NCBI GenBank assembly: GCA_027485675.1
Contig: JAIXQP010000023.1
Location: 62,001 to 126,000 of the forward strand
DNA length: 64,000 nucleotides
Direction of reading: 5' to 3'
From: Terriglobales bacterium
GTDB lineage: Bacteria > Acidobacteriota > Terriglobia > Bryobacterales > Bryobacteraceae
Position 1 is the first letter of the stretch; every line of letters starts with the position of its first letter. Below are positions 51,211 through 60,030 of this stretch, piece by piece. The notes under the pieces were generated by a model. That model saw nothing but the letters and a program-made list of their open reading frames with translations. It did no database searches and was not told where the DNA came from. The position numbers and the translations under genes are program-made.

Positions 51211-52478
51211 AGACGCTGCACATTACCAACAGCTGGCACCCGGCTTCGGGCGGGATCCGCACCTTCTATCTGGCTCTGCTGCAAGCGGCCAACGAGCAGG
51301 GACATCAGATGCGCATCGTGGTTCCCGCGGCGGAGAGCCGGGTGGAGCAGGTGGGCCAATGGGGCCGCATCTACCACGTCGAGGCGCCCCGCGCGCCGTT
51401 TAGCCCGAGCTACCGGATCTTGTATCCGCATCGCGCTCTGCCGGGAGGCGCGGTCCATCGCATCCTGGTGGAGGAAGAGCCGGACCTGATCGAGGTCTGC
51501 GACAAGTTCACGATGAACTACGTGGGCGGGTTGTTGCGAGTGGGCCTGTTGCCGGGCATTCGGGTGCGTCCCACCGTGGTTGGGTTGAGCTGCGAGCGTC
51601 TCGAAGACACGTTTCGCAGCTATTCGCAGAACTGGATGATGCTGCCGCGCTGGTCGCCGACCTACTTGCGCTGGCTTTATTTCCCGATGGCGGACCACCA
51701 CATCGCCGTCAGTTCTTTCGTGGCCGACGAGTTGCGGGCGGTGTCGGAGGGGCACAAGGTGGATCGCGGCGTTTGGATTGGCCCGATGGGGGTGAACGTC
51801 GAAACCTTCAGCGGGCAGGAGCGCGACGAAGAGTTGCGGAGAGAGCTGCTCGTCCGCTGCGGGGGCGAGGAATCAACCCGTCTGTTGCTCTATGCAGGAC
51901 GCCTGGTGCCGGAGAAGAACATTCCGTTGCTCTTTGCGACGCTGCAGTTGCTCGACGAGAGCGCGGCCGGCCGTTACCGGCTGTTGATGGTGGGTGGTGG
52001 GGACGGCAAGGCGCAATTGGAACGGGAGGCGGAGCGGAAGGCCCCGGGTTTGGTTCACTTCCTGGGCCACCGTCAGGACGCCAGGGAGTTGGCCCGTTTG
52101 ATGCAGTGCTGCGACGCCTTCGTGCACCCGAACCCGACGGAGCCTTTCGGCATCGCACCGCTTGAGGCCATGGCGGCCGGGGTGCCGCTGGTGGCGCCGA
52201 ACACGGGCGGCGTCGTCACCTACGCCAACAGCGAAAATGCCTGGCTGGCGCCGGCGACTCCGGAGGCTTTTGCGGCTGCGATTCGCACTGCGTTTGCCGA
52301 CCCGGCGGAGCGGCTCCGGCGGCGGGATGCGGCGCAGCGGACCGCGGCCCAAAGCGCGTGGCCGCTGGCGGCAAAACAGTACCTGCGGTTGTATGGGGAG
52401 CTACACGCCCGGGTTTCCCGCGCGGGTGGCTACTCGCTGGATCCGGCGTTCTTTTCGAAACGATCGTTTACAGAGTAG
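51207..52478 (+). CDS. GT4-type retaining glycosyltransferase
   Basis: 423 residues with the two-Rossmann GT-B fold. N-domain: LHITNSWHPASGGIRTFYLALLQAA (acceptor side, GG motif), DLIEVCDKFTMNY. C-domain: LLLYAGRLVPEKNIPLLFATLQLL, RLLMVGGGDGKAQLER, VHFLGHRQDARELARLMQCCDAFVHPNPTEPFGIAPLEAMAAGVPLVAPNTGGVVTY; the E-x7-E motif (EPFGIAPLEAMA) binds the sugar-nucleotide donor. Transfers a sugar from an NDP-sugar to a lipid or glycan at the inner membrane face. Overlaps the upstream membrane-protein gene by 4 nt and lies 12 nt before an exported protein gene. Confidence 0.92.
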   Translation: MKTLHITNSWHPASGGIRTFYLALLQAANEQGHQMRIVVPAAESRVEQVGQWGRIYHVEAPRAPFSPSYRILYPHRALPGGAVHRILVEEEPDLIEVCDKFTMNYVGGLLRVGLLPGIRVRPTVVGLSCERLEDTFRSYSQNWMMLPRWSPTYLRWLYFPMADHHIAVSSFVADELRAVSEGHKVDRGVWIGPMGVNVETFSGQERDEELRRELLVRCGGEESTRLLLYAGRLVPEKNIPLLFATLQLLDESAAGRYRLLMVGGGDGKAQLEREAERKAPGLVHFLGHRQDARELARLMQCCDAFVHPNPTEPFGIAPLEAMAAGVPLVAPNTGGVVTYANSENAWLAPATPEAFAAAIRTAFADPAERLRRRDAAQRTAAQSAWPLAAKQYLRLYGELHARVSRAGGYSLDPAFFSKRSFTE

Positions 52479-52490
52479 GGAGGAATAGAG

Positions 52491-53360
52491 ATGTCGATGC
52501 TGCGCAGATCCTTCTTGCGCCTGGCCGGGCTGATGGCGGCCCCGGCGATGGCGGCACGCAGCCCGGAGGTGCGGGCGTACGGATGCCAATATCGCGCGCG
52601 GGCGACCGTTCTGATGTTATCGGTGCCGTTGTTGCATCGGGATAATGTGGGCAGTGGATATTTCCGGGTTGCCGAGAGTCTGGAGGGAGGCAAACGGCAA
52701 CTGCGGCTCGAGTTCGGCGCGGGCTCCATTCCGGCCCGGGCGGCGGGACTCAACCGGCTGGGGGTTTTCGAAGAACGGATCGTCGAATCCGGTGACCTGC
52801 TCGAGTCAGCGCAGTACTTCGGCTACATGACGGCGTCGAACGAAAAGGATCTGCAGGAGGCGCGCGCGGCGCTGCATACCAACGGGACCAGTTCGTTCAC
52901 CGCCATCGAGGGGCGCATTGAAAAGGGAAGAGCGTCGAATCTGCTGCTGAAAATCGCCGACGTGGCGGGCGGCGATTGGGCGAAGCGCGAGGAGTTGACG
53001 GCGGAGATTCGGGCGCGGTTTGCCGTGGCTTCCGGCGCCGAGACGCGGACGAGCAGCGTAGAGACGAACGAGTCGCCCTGCAGTCCGTTCCTTTACGCCG
53101 TGAACCGCGCGATGAAGGACACGGCCGGCTCCTGCACGAACCGCTTCCTGCACAATGGCAAAATCCACCATTTGAAGACGACCCGGAAGCGCTGCGCCGA
53201 GGCCGGCGTGACGGAGCTCGAAGGCCGGATTCAAGATGAAGCGCAGAAGGAGCTTTCAAGCTTCCGGCTGTGGTTTGAGCCGGATCAGGCTGAACGCGGT
53301 CCGCTGCGGTTCGAGTTCCGGCCGCGGTCGTTTTTGCGGCTGACGTTCGAGCGGGTTTAG
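52491..53360 (+). CDS. Exported protein with Tat-like signal, unknown function
   Basis: 289 residues. N-terminus MLRRSFLRLAGLMAAPAMAA matches a Tat RRxFL signal. The rest shows no known motif: YFRVAESLEGGKRQLRLEFGAGS, an EDLLES-type helix, RFAVASGAETRTSSVETNESPCSPFLYAVNRAM, KRCAEAGVTELEGRIQDEAQ and a last strand LRFEFRPRSFLRLTFERV. Four or more Cys after the signal could form disulfides. It follows the glycosyltransferase by 12 nt with AGGAGG-like bases (GGGAGGAA) before ATG, so it is the third gene of that operon. Confidence 0.5.
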   Translation: MSMLRRSFLRLAGLMAAPAMAARSPEVRAYGCQYRARATVLMLSVPLLHRDNVGSGYFRVAESLEGGKRQLRLEFGAGSIPARAAGLNRLGVFEERIVESGDLLESAQYFGYMTASNEKDLQEARAALHTNGTSSFTAIEGRIEKGRASNLLLKIADVAGGDWAKREELTAEIRARFAVASGAETRTSSVETNESPCSPFLYAVNRAMKDTAGSCTNRFLHNGKIHHLKTTRKRCAEAGVTELEGRIQDEAQKELSSFRLWFEPDQAERGPLRFEFRPRSFLRLTFERV

Positions 53361-53372
53361 GCCCGGCCGGGC
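53361..53372. other. 12-bp perfect palindrome between convergent genes
   Basis: GCCCGGCCGGGC begins directly after the stop codon at 53358-53360 and lies 6 bp before the stop of the convergent gene at 53379. As RNA it can fold with a 4-bp stem and 4-nt loop on either strand. Possible weak bidirectional transcription block; short enough to be chance in GC-rich DNA. Confidence 0.2.
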
Positions 53373-53378
53373 GCGCCT

Positions 53379-54542
53379 TTACTCGAGCTTGCCGAACATG
53401 ATCCGTTCCTTGCGGCTGGGCGAGGAATCGCCTTGGGTGACGGTGAGATAGATGGTTCCGCGGTGCGGATGGAAGGAGGCGTATTGAAACGACCGGTCCG
53501 TCGCAAAGCGGTATTTTCGCTTCCACTGGACCCCGTCGGGAGAGACGTCGATGTTGAAGACGGAGCGCGAGACCCCGTTGACCTTGGTCGATTCCTGCCA
53601 GCCGAGATAGTACGTTCCGTTGAACTTTTCGAAGTTGGGTTTGGAGTTGCCTCCGTTGGGCACGATGTCGCGGTAGGCCGGGGCCGACCAGGTTCGGCCG
53701 TCCCGGCTCGTGGTGAACATATAGTTGCCCGTGCCGCCATCCTGCCGGCAGATCGCGAGCCAGGTGCCGTCCGGCAGCCGGTTCACGGCCGACTCCGATA
53801 GCTTCTCCGGACCCGCCGGGTTGTAGTGGCCCACCACGGTAAACAGGTCGCGCTTCTTGTTGAGAATCGCCAAGCCGTTTTGTCCGCCGGGGTAGTTGTT
53901 CATCGCCACATAGGTCTTGCCGTCGAACTCCTTAAACGAGTCGATGGTGTAGAGGCCGAAATCCTTCGGCTCCCGGCGGAACCTTTGAGTGGCGACGGCG
54001 TCGTCATAGTACCGCTTGGGTTGCATGGGGAAGACGCCGGCGCGGGTGCGGATTTTCATGGGAGACAGACGGTTGGAAAACGCCAGCTGGCGGATATCAA
54101 AGTCGAGGTAATACGACTGGGCTTCCCGCTTGCCCGGCGCTTCGCTCGCGAAAAAGGTTCGGACCGTGTGCTGGTCTTTCTGGATGATCCGGGGTACGAA
54201 ACAGGAGCCCTCGGGCAGCGTCGCGTTGGCGAACCGCTGGCCCCCTTTGGCCATGGGGACCCGCTTCACCACTTGCATCGTCCGGATGTCGACGACCGAG
54301 AGTGTGCAATAGACGAAGGGCCATTCGGCGTTCTCGCCGGGCTGGACGTCGTTAGCCATGGCGACGATGTAGGCGCGGTCGCCGATGAGGACGAACTCGG
54401 CGTCGTGAGCGCCTTTCACTTCCGGACCCGTGACGGGGATGAGACCCCGCATCACTCGGTTGGCTTCTTCGACGGGGTTCCAATCAGCTGCGGCAAGGGA
54501 GGCGGCCAGGGCGAGAACAAGGAGGATGGGTTGAGCGGACAC
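53379..54542 (-). CDS. Exported sialidase-like beta-propeller protein
   Basis: 387 residues. Signal 1-19 (ILLVLALAASLAA). The protein has about six propeller-like blades with Asp-box-type turns: SRDGRTWSAP near 295 (S-x-D-x-G-x-T-W) and DVSPDGVQWKRKY near 345. Other blade strands: AEFVLIGDRAYIVAMAND, KTYVAMNNYPGGQNGLAIL, GTWLAICRQDGGTGNYMF, GTYYLGWQES. Sialidase/BNR propellers bind or cleave glycans; the Arg triad and catalytic Tyr/Glu of true sialidases cannot be assigned here, so glycan binding is as likely as hydrolysis. Divergent from the dienelactone hydrolase gene by 44 bp. Confidence 0.7.
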   Translation of the reverse strand: MSAQPILLVLALAASLAAADWNPVEEANRVMRGLIPVTGPEVKGAHDAEFVLIGDRAYIVAMANDVQPGENAEWPFVYCTLSVVDIRTMQVVKRVPMAKGGQRFANATLPEGSCFVPRIIQKDQHTVRTFFASEAPGKREAQSYYLDFDIRQLAFSNRLSPMKIRTRAGVFPMQPKRYYDDAVATQRFRREPKDFGLYTIDSFKEFDGKTYVAMNNYPGGQNGLAILNKKRDLFTVVGHYNPAGPEKLSESAVNRLPDGTWLAICRQDGGTGNYMFTTSRDGRTWSAPAYRDIVPNGGNSKPNFEKFNGTYYLGWQESTKVNGVSRSVFNIDVSPDGVQWKRKYRFATDRSFQYASFHPHRGTIYLTVTQGDSSPSRKERIMFGKLE

Positions 54543-54586
54543 GGGTCTATGCTATCCCAGCGCGGCGGATTGCTACACTCTTGACC

Positions 54587-55447
54587 ATGTGCGATCAAGA
54601 TCATTTTGAAGAAGACCGCTTGGCGTTTGAAGCCCGCGGGCTGGTAACCCGGATGCAGTTTGGCGTGCTGCTCGGCGCCGGCGTTTCGATGCTGCTGCCG
54701 CAGGTGGCTAATGCCGCTGCGGTGACGGAATCCGACGTGACCGTGACCACACCGGACGGCGTGGCCGATGCCTATTTTGTCCATCCCACGACCGGCACGG
54801 CGCCGGGGGTGCTGATTTGGCCGGATATCTTCGGGTTGCGGCCGGCGTTCCGGCAGATGGGCAAGCGGCTGGCGGAGTCCGGCTACTCGGTGCTGGTGGT
54901 GAACCAGTTCTACCGCAATGGGAAGGCCCCGGCGCCGTCCGCCTACACGCCGAAGTCGATCGAAGAGATGCGGCCGATGGCTTCCGCTTTGAACGAGACG
55001 ACGCACATGACGGACGCCAAGGCGTTCATCGCGTGGCTCGATAAACAGCCTTCCGTGGCCAAGAACCGCATGATGGGGACGCAGGGCTACTGCATGGGTG
55101 GGCCGATGGCGTTCCGCACGGCGGCGGCGATGCCGGACCGCGTGGGCGCGGTGGCGTCGTTCCATGGCGGCGGCCTGGTGCGCGCGGATTCGCCCACGAG
55201 CCCGCATGTGCAGGCGGCGAAGACGAAAGCGCGTTTCCTGGTGGCCATTGCCACCAACGACGACGCGCGGGCGCCGGGCGACAAGGACGTCTTGAAGGCG
55301 ACCTTCGCGGCGGCGAAGCTGGACGCCGAAATTGAGGTGTACGCGGACTCGGCGCACGGTTGGTGCCCGCCGGATTCGCGGGTTTATAACGAGCCCAACG
55401 CGGAGAAGGCCTGGGCGCGGCTGCTAGCGCTCTACGGGAAGCTATAG
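54587..55447 (+). CDS. Dienelactone hydrolase family protein
   Basis: 286 residues from the ATG at 54587 (a TTG two codons upstream is possible). N-terminus MCDQDHFEEDRLAFEARGLVTRMQFGVLLGAGVSMLLPQVANA contains a conserved leader and one hydrophobic segment, consistent with export or anchoring. Alpha/beta-hydrolase core: GVLIWPDIFGLRPAFRQMGKRLAESGYSVLVVN, and GYCMGG with a Cys nucleophile, which distinguishes DLH from Ser hydrolases. Acid probably in NDDARAP, His in DSAHGWCPPD. DLH opens lactone rings; environmental substrate unknown. Its end overlaps the convergent hypothetical gene by 6 nt (CTATAG). Confidence 0.9.
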   Translation: MCDQDHFEEDRLAFEARGLVTRMQFGVLLGAGVSMLLPQVANAAAVTESDVTVTTPDGVADAYFVHPTTGTAPGVLIWPDIFGLRPAFRQMGKRLAESGYSVLVVNQFYRNGKAPAPSAYTPKSIEEMRPMASALNETTHMTDAKAFIAWLDKQPSVAKNRMMGTQGYCMGGPMAFRTAAAMPDRVGAVASFHGGGLVRADSPTSPHVQAAKTKARFLVAIATNDDARAPGDKDVLKATFAAAKLDAEIEVYADSAHGWCPPDSRVYNEPNAEKAWARLLALYGKL

Positions 55448-55849
55448 CGCGCGCATCCGGTTGTTACGCGGATTTTCTTCGACTTCCGCCAACCCGAGCC
55501 GCTTGAGCACCGGCGGTACGTACATGCCGAAACGGCCTCGAAATCCTTTTTTGAGGCCGTACCAGCCGCCGGCCGGGTTCTCCGGCGAGCGGCCCCACGC
55601 CTCGACGGTGCCCTCGGCGGCCGGCTTCTGTTCGTCGGCGCTGCCGAGCAGCATCCACTCGCCATGGGCCTTGAGCATCGCATGCAGGTCTTCGATGCAG
55701 CGCAGGTGGTAGCGCAGTTGCGTGGAGCCCGCCTGGACGACCAGCGCGGGCGGATTGGCCGCCTCATCCCGGTACGCTTCAAACTCTGAAGTACCCGGGG
55801 GCGTTTTCAGTTTCCAAGGACTTTCTTTCGTGCCGGCTTCGTTGTTCAC
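55442..55849 (-). CDS. Small conserved-looking cytosolic protein, unknown function
   Basis: 135 residues, no signal or membrane helix. Ordered features: WKLKTPPGTSEFEAYRDE, strand ALVVQAGSTQLRYHLRC, helix IEDLHAMLKAHGEWMLLGSADE, EAWGRSPENPAGGWYGLKKGFRGRFGMYVPPVLKRLGLAEVEENPRNNRMRAL (an invariant-looking Gly/Arg-rich C-terminus, described here in pieces: GGWYGLKKGF, RFGMYVPPVL). The composition and regular structure support a real gene. No family is recognised and no activity is claimed. Overlaps the dienelactone hydrolase stop. Next on the strand is a serine hydrolase ending at 55863. Confidence 0.55.
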   Translation of the reverse strand: MNNEAGTKESPWKLKTPPGTSEFEAYRDEAANPPALVVQAGSTQLRYHLRCIEDLHAMLKAHGEWMLLGSADEQKPAAEGTVEAWGRSPENPAGGWYGLKKGFRGRFGMYVPPVLKRLGLAEVEENPRNNRMRAL

Positions 55850-55862
55850 AGTGATCTCCTGA

Positions 55863-57008
55863 CTATGGATACCCGTGCCACTCCCACGGGGTGACGGTGT
55901 TGCCGAATAACGTTTCGAGCAGCGGGCGGAAGGTCTGTTCTCCGTTATCGCTGTTGGTGAGCAGAATCATACAGGACTGGCCGCGCTCGAAACAAATCAG
56001 GAACGTCTGGGCGCCGTCGCCGTGGCCTTCCTTGAAGAAGGCCGGACCGAACTTCGTTTTCGTCAGCAGCCCCCAACCCAGGCCATACGCCAAGCCCAAC
56101 TGCTTGGCGGGGAGGCCTTCGGGTTGGGGAGCGGATTGGAACTGCCGGACGGTGCGGATGGAGACCGCCGGCGCCAGAAGTTGGCGGCGGGTCTCCGGCC
56201 GCAGAAGCTGATTTTCGAACAGGCCGGCGGCGAAGCGGGCGAGGTCCTCGGCCGTGGTGGTCAGGGAGCCGGCGGCGCGGGCGTTACGGCGCGTCTTGGC
56301 GAGAAACTGACCCTTGTCGCCGAAGCGGTCGGCGATGTTGGCCTCGAATTCTGGGCGGAAGCGCATGCCGGTTCGCGTCATGCCGAGCGGCGCGAAGATC
56401 GACTCGTGCATGAGTTCGTCGATGGGGCGGCCCTTCTGCTCTTCGATGAGCATTTGGAGGAGATTGAGCGCCTCTCCGGAGTAGCCATAGCGGGCGCCGG
56501 GCTTGAACCGGAAGCTGATCTTCTTGTCCGGCGCCAACACGGCCAGGTTGTTGAGGCCGGAGGTATGACTCAAGGCCATGCGCGACGTGATGAGCGGCCA
56601 GTCCGGATGACGCGCGAGCCGGGAGGCGGTTTCCTTGTATTCCGGATAGTCGGATAGGGGCTGGCGAAGTTGGCGGGCGATGGGGATATCGAGGTCGAAT
56701 TCGCCGCGTTCGACCAGTTGGAGGACGTAGGTTGCGAAGACGGCCTTGGTGATAGAGGCGGCCCAGGTGGTGGTTTCGGGCGTCATGGGGAGGCCGGGTT
56801 CGCGTTGGCGCAGGCCGTGGACCATGCTCCAGACGAGGCGGCCGTCGTTGACGATGGCGAGTTGGGCGCCGGTGACGTTGGCGTTGGTGAGGGTCTGGCG
56901 GGCAAACGTTTCGGCGAATTCGGCCGTGATGGTGCTGCCATCGAGGCGCCGGATGGTCTGCGCCGGGGCGCACAGACACCAGAGAAGCAGCAAGGGGCCG
57001 AGGCGCAT
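55863..57008 (-). CDS. Exported beta-lactamase-fold serine hydrolase (class C-like)
   Basis: 381 residues. Signal 1-16 (LGPLLLLWCLCAPAQ). Beta-lactamase (PF00144 type) features: Ser-x-x-Lys in WAASITKAVF near 87 (nucleophile and base), LSHTSGLNN near 147, Y-S-G in RYGYSGEALNLLQMLIE as the Tyr-x-Asn equivalent with Gly in place of Asn, and a C-terminal HGDGAQTF triad region (the KTG-equivalent). Likely an esterase, D-aminopeptidase or penicillin-binding homologue; true beta-lactamase activity is unlikely from the Gly substitution. Divergent from the second ECF sigma gene 95 bp away. Confidence 0.85.
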   Translation of the reverse strand: MRLGPLLLLWCLCAPAQTIRRLDGSTITAEFAETFARQTLTNANVTGAQLAIVNDGRLVWSMVHGLRQREPGLPMTPETTTWAASITKAVFATYVLQLVERGEFDLDIPIARQLRQPLSDYPEYKETASRLARHPDWPLITSRMALSHTSGLNNLAVLAPDKKISFRFKPGARYGYSGEALNLLQMLIEEQKGRPIDELMHESIFAPLGMTRTGMRFRPEFEANIADRFGDKGQFLAKTRRNARAAGSLTTTAEDLARFAAGLFENQLLRPETRRQLLAPAVSIRTVRQFQSAPQPEGLPAKQLGLAYGLGWGLLTKTKFGPAFFKEGHGDGAQTFLICFERGQSCMILLTNSDNGEQTFRPLLETLFGNTVTPWEWHGYP

Positions 57009-57089
57009 AACCTAATCGTACGGTTCTACGGAGACTTTGTTCCACCCTGTCTGCGGTGAGGAAGAAATCGAAGGATCCCCGGGGCGACT

Positions 57090-57095
57090 TATACT
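57090..57095 (+). promoter_or_regulatory. -10 element placing a leaderless start at the second kinase-linked sigma gene
   Basis: TATACT at 57090-57095 is followed after 8 nt by the ATG at 57104. The usual 6-8 nt to the transcription start would give an mRNA with little or no leader. No good TTGACA-like hexamer 17 bp upstream, so the -35 may be weak or replaced by an activator. The same layout (TATCAT, 7 nt, ATG) precedes the third sigma gene at 63916. Confidence 0.35.
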
Positions 57096-57103
57096 TTTAG
57101 GTT

Positions 57104-57634
57104 ATGGGGGAAGCATCCGAGGAAACCGCGAGAAACGTTGCGGCGGAGCGGTTCGCGGAGCGGCTCTATCCGGAGCTGCGAGCGATGGCGGGACAGATTG
57201 GGAGCCGGTTTTCGGTATCGGAGACGCTGCGGCGCACGGCTCTGGTTTCGGAAGCGTTTCTGCGCCTGCGGCGGAGCGAGGGGTTCACCGATGAACGCCA
57301 CTTTCTCCACACCGCGGCGCTAGCGATGCGGCAGATTCTCGTAAACCACGCGCGGGCGCGGATGGCCGCGAGGCGCGGGGGCGGCGCCGGGACGGTGGAG
57401 TTCCACGACGACCTGCCCGTATTTTGGGAGAGTGATGAGCGGCTGGTCGCACTGGATGCCGCGTTGTCGGCGCTGGCCGCGGTAGATCCGCGCTTGGCGA
57501 GCGTCGTCGAATGCCGTTTCTTTGGGGGCTACGACGAGGTGGAGACCGCGGCGGTGTTGGGCGTCTCCGACCGGACCGTGCGGCGGGACTGGATCAAGGC
57601 GCGGGCATTGTTGCGGGCCGAGTTGGAGGGCTAG
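57104..57634 (+). CDS. ECF-like sigma factor of the kinase-linked group (second)
   Basis: 176 residues. Region 2: FAERLYPELRAMAGQIGSR, RRTALVSEAFLRLRRSEG, TDERHFLHTAALAMRQILVNHARAR. Region 4: LAAVDPRLASVVECRFFGGYDEVETAAVLGVSDRTVRRDWIKARALL. The L-V-x-E-A-F-L-R-L and VECRFFGGxxxxETA segments match the TIGR02999-like kinase-linked family. It is convergent with a Ser/Thr kinase-TPR gene and shares the four bases CTAG in which both stop codons lie. A -10 element stands 8 nt before the ATG. Confidence 0.9.
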   Translation: MGEASEETARNVAAERFAERLYPELRAMAGQIGSRFSVSETLRRTALVSEAFLRLRRSEGFTDERHFLHTAALAMRQILVNHARARMAARRGGGAGTVEFHDDLPVFWESDERLVALDAALSALAAVDPRLASVVECRFFGGYDEVETAAVLGVSDRTVRRDWIKARALLRAELEG

Positions 57635-60030
57635 TCGCCCAGCTGATACTGCCGGCGGATGGAGGCAATCGACTGGGCCAGCCGCGCGGCGGGCGGGCCC
57701 ATCGCTTGGACGACTGCCGCGGCGTCCACCAGAAGGTCGCGGGCGCGGGCGCGGTTGCCATTGGCGGCGCAGGCGCGAGCGAGGGCGATGGAGGCGATGG
57801 CGGCCGGAGGTGACTTCGGTCCGCTGGTGGCAAGAGCCCCGCGGAGGGCCTCCTCCCCGGCGGAGAGGCCAGGCTTCAGGGCGCCGAGTTTCAGGTGGGC
57901 CTCGCTGACGCCGGCCAGAGCCGAGACGTGGGCGAGCGAGCCGGCCCCGGCAAAGCGACGGCCCATATCGGCGGCCTGCTGCGCTTCCGGCAGGGCCACC
58001 GGGGCTTGGTTGAGCAGCAGCAGGACTTTGGCGTGATTGTTGAGCAGGGCGGCGAGGGCGGCCGAGGGGCCGAAAAGGTCGCGGCGAATCCGGATGGCTT
58101 CCGCGAACAGGGGTTGCGCGGCTTGGGGGCGGCCGGTGAGCGTTTCGATGGCCGCCAGGTTGTTGAGGGTGTTCAGAGCGTCCGGGCTTTCGCCGGCGCC
58201 GATGCTGTTCCACGTGGCCCGGGCCTGTTCAAAGGCCAGCTTCGCGTTGGGCAAATCGCCCATGGCTTGGAGGGTGACGCCAAGGTTGTTTTGGAAGATG
58301 CCGACGTCCCGGTTGGCCGCGCCGGAGACGGCGATACGCTCGGCGAGGGCTGTGCGCAGCAGGGCAGCGGCGCGGGGTGGGTCCTTGTCGATATCGCGGA
58401 TGAGTTGGGCTTCGGCGAGGCGGCTATCGATGAGGTCGGTGCGCCAGCGTTCCGGGTGGGTGCGCCAGAACTGTTGGGCCTTTTGCAGGTGGAGCCGGGC
58501 GGTGAGGGGGTTGCCCATTCGGATGAGGATTTCGGCGAGATCGACCTGGGCTTCGGCAACGACTTCCGGACGGAGGCCGGCCGGGCTGGTAGCGATGGGG
58601 GTCAGCAGGGCCGCGGCCCCGGGGTAGTCGTTGGTATGAAAGTAGAGCTCGCCGAGGGCCTTCATGACGGGACCGTAGCGGGCGGGGTCGCGCTGGAACT
58701 CGCGGGTGAGCCGGGCGGCGGCGCGGGCGAGGACGTCCTGACGGCTACCTTCGGGGCCGGCGGCTTCCGAGGCTTCACCGAGAAGGAGGAACAGCGACTG
58801 GCGGACGGCTTCCGTGCGGTCGGCTTCAACGACGGCGGCGTCGCGGGCGGCGGTGGCGACGCGGGCCTGCCAGATGGCGACGCCGGTGCCAAGCAACAGG
58901 CTGGCGGCGATGGCGCTGCCGGCGGCGAGGGGCCAGCGGGAGCGCCAGAGGAAGCGCCGGAGACGGTAGCCGCGTTCGCCTTGGCGGGCGCTGACGCCGG
59001 AGCCGTCGAGAGCGGCTTCGAGATCGGCGGCGAAGGCTTGGAGCGTGGGATAGCGATCGGCTGGTTCTTTGCGGAGCGCTTTGGCGAGAACGGCTTCGAG
59101 GTCAGCGAGGAGGCGGGCGGGGGCGTTGATGCGGTGCTGGCTGAGGGGGGCGGGCGTCTGATCGAGAATACGGCCCAGGCCAAGGGCGGCGGGGAGGCCA
59201 GCGAGAGAGATTGGCGGGGCGCCGGTGGCCAGTTCGTAAAGCAGGGCGGCGAGTCCATAGACATCGGTGGGCGGGCCGGCGGGGGCGCCGGTGAGGAGTT
59301 CGGGGGCCGCGTAAGGGGCAGAGATGGGTAGGGGGCCTTCGGCTTCGCCGCCGGCGGTCATGCGCTTGGCGATGCCGAAGTCGATGACTTTGGGGCGGCC
59401 GGCGGCGTCGATGAGAACGTTCGACGGCTTCAGATCGCGGTGGAGGACGAGTTTGGCGTGGGCGGCGGCAACGGCTTCGGCGGCGGCGTGAACAAGGCGA
59501 ACCCGCGCGGCAAGCGGGAGGGCGTTGGCCTGGCAATGGGCATCAATGGGTTGGCCTTCGATGCGTTCCATGACCATCCAGGCGTCGCCACCGGCGGTAA
59601 GGCCGCCATCGAGGATCTTGGCCAGGCCGGGGTGATCGAGGTCGGCGAGAATTTGGCGCTCGGCGCGGAAGCGGGCGTGGTCGGCGGCGGGGCCGCGGGC
59701 GACCAACTTGAGAGCGCCCGGCTGTTCAAAGCCACCTTCGACGCGCGAGACGGCGAAGACGCGGCCCATGCCCCCACTACCGAGGACGCCGGTGACCTGC
59801 CAGGAGCCGAAGCGGGTGCCGTCGAGGGGCTCATCGGGAAGTTGCTGGGGCGCGTCCGGCCGGTCGAGAAAATCGGCGCTGGCTTCCAACTGCTCGAGAA
59901 AAGCCAGGGCCGGCGCCGTGAGCGTGGGGTCGGAAGCGGTGGCGGCGCGGAGGAAGGCTTCGCGTTCTCTGGCGGGGAGGTCGAGGCAGGCGTCCATGAG
60001 GCCGGACAGCCTGGGCCAGTGTTCAATCAT
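57631..60030 (-). CDS. Transmembrane Ser/Thr protein kinase with TPR sensor region
   Basis: 799 residues. N-terminal helical module at 1-60 (ACLDLPAREREAFLRAATASDP). Kinase domain at about 75-345: GSGGMGRVFAVSR, K108, H197-R198-D199-LKPSN, DFG 217-219, APE in YAAPELLTG, followed by the Arg of RYPT. One membrane helix at about 366-387 (WPLAAGSAIAASLLLGTGVAIWQ). The extracytoplasmic half is TPR-like, about 420-780: GELYFHTNDYPGAAALL, AQVDLAEILIRMGNPLTARL, LGVTLQAMGDLPNAKLAFEQA, LNNLAAIETLTGRPQAAQPLF. Probably senses a periplasmic ligand and phosphorylates the convergent sigma factor. Confidence 0.92.
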   Translation of the reverse strand: MIEHWPRLSGLMDACLDLPAREREAFLRAATASDPTLTAPALAFLEQLEASADFLDRPDAPQQLPDEPLDGTRFGSWQVTGVLGSGGMGRVFAVSRVEGGFEQPGALKLVARGPAADHARFRAERQILADLDHPGLAKILDGGLTAGGDAWMVMERIEGQPIDAHCQANALPLAARVRLVHAAAEAVAAAHAKLVLHRDLKPSNVLIDAAGRPKVIDFGIAKRMTAGGEAEGPLPISAPYAAPELLTGAPAGPPTDVYGLAALLYELATGAPPISLAGLPAALGLGRILDQTPAPLSQHRINAPARLLADLEAVLAKALRKEPADRYPTLQAFAADLEAALDGSGVSARQGERGYRLRRFLWRSRWPLAAGSAIAASLLLGTGVAIWQARVATAARDAAVVEADRTEAVRQSLFLLLGEASEAAGPEGSRQDVLARAAARLTREFQRDPARYGPVMKALGELYFHTNDYPGAAALLTPIATSPAGLRPEVVAEAQVDLAEILIRMGNPLTARLHLQKAQQFWRTHPERWRTDLIDSRLAEAQLIRDIDKDPPRAAALLRTALAERIAVSGAANRDVGIFQNNLGVTLQAMGDLPNAKLAFEQARATWNSIGAGESPDALNTLNNLAAIETLTGRPQAAQPLFAEAIRIRRDLFGPSAALAALLNNHAKVLLLLNQAPVALPEAQQAADMGRRFAGAGSLAHVSALAGVSEAHLKLGALKPGLSAGEEALRGALATSGPKSPPAAIASIALARACAANGNRARARDLLVDAAAVVQAMGPPAARLAQSIASIRRQYQLGD

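Noticed and set aside
57895-59331. 478-codon frame antisense to the second sensor kinase
   Set aside because: Gly/Ala/Glu-rich shadow frame opposite a complete kinase domain with all catalytic motifs.
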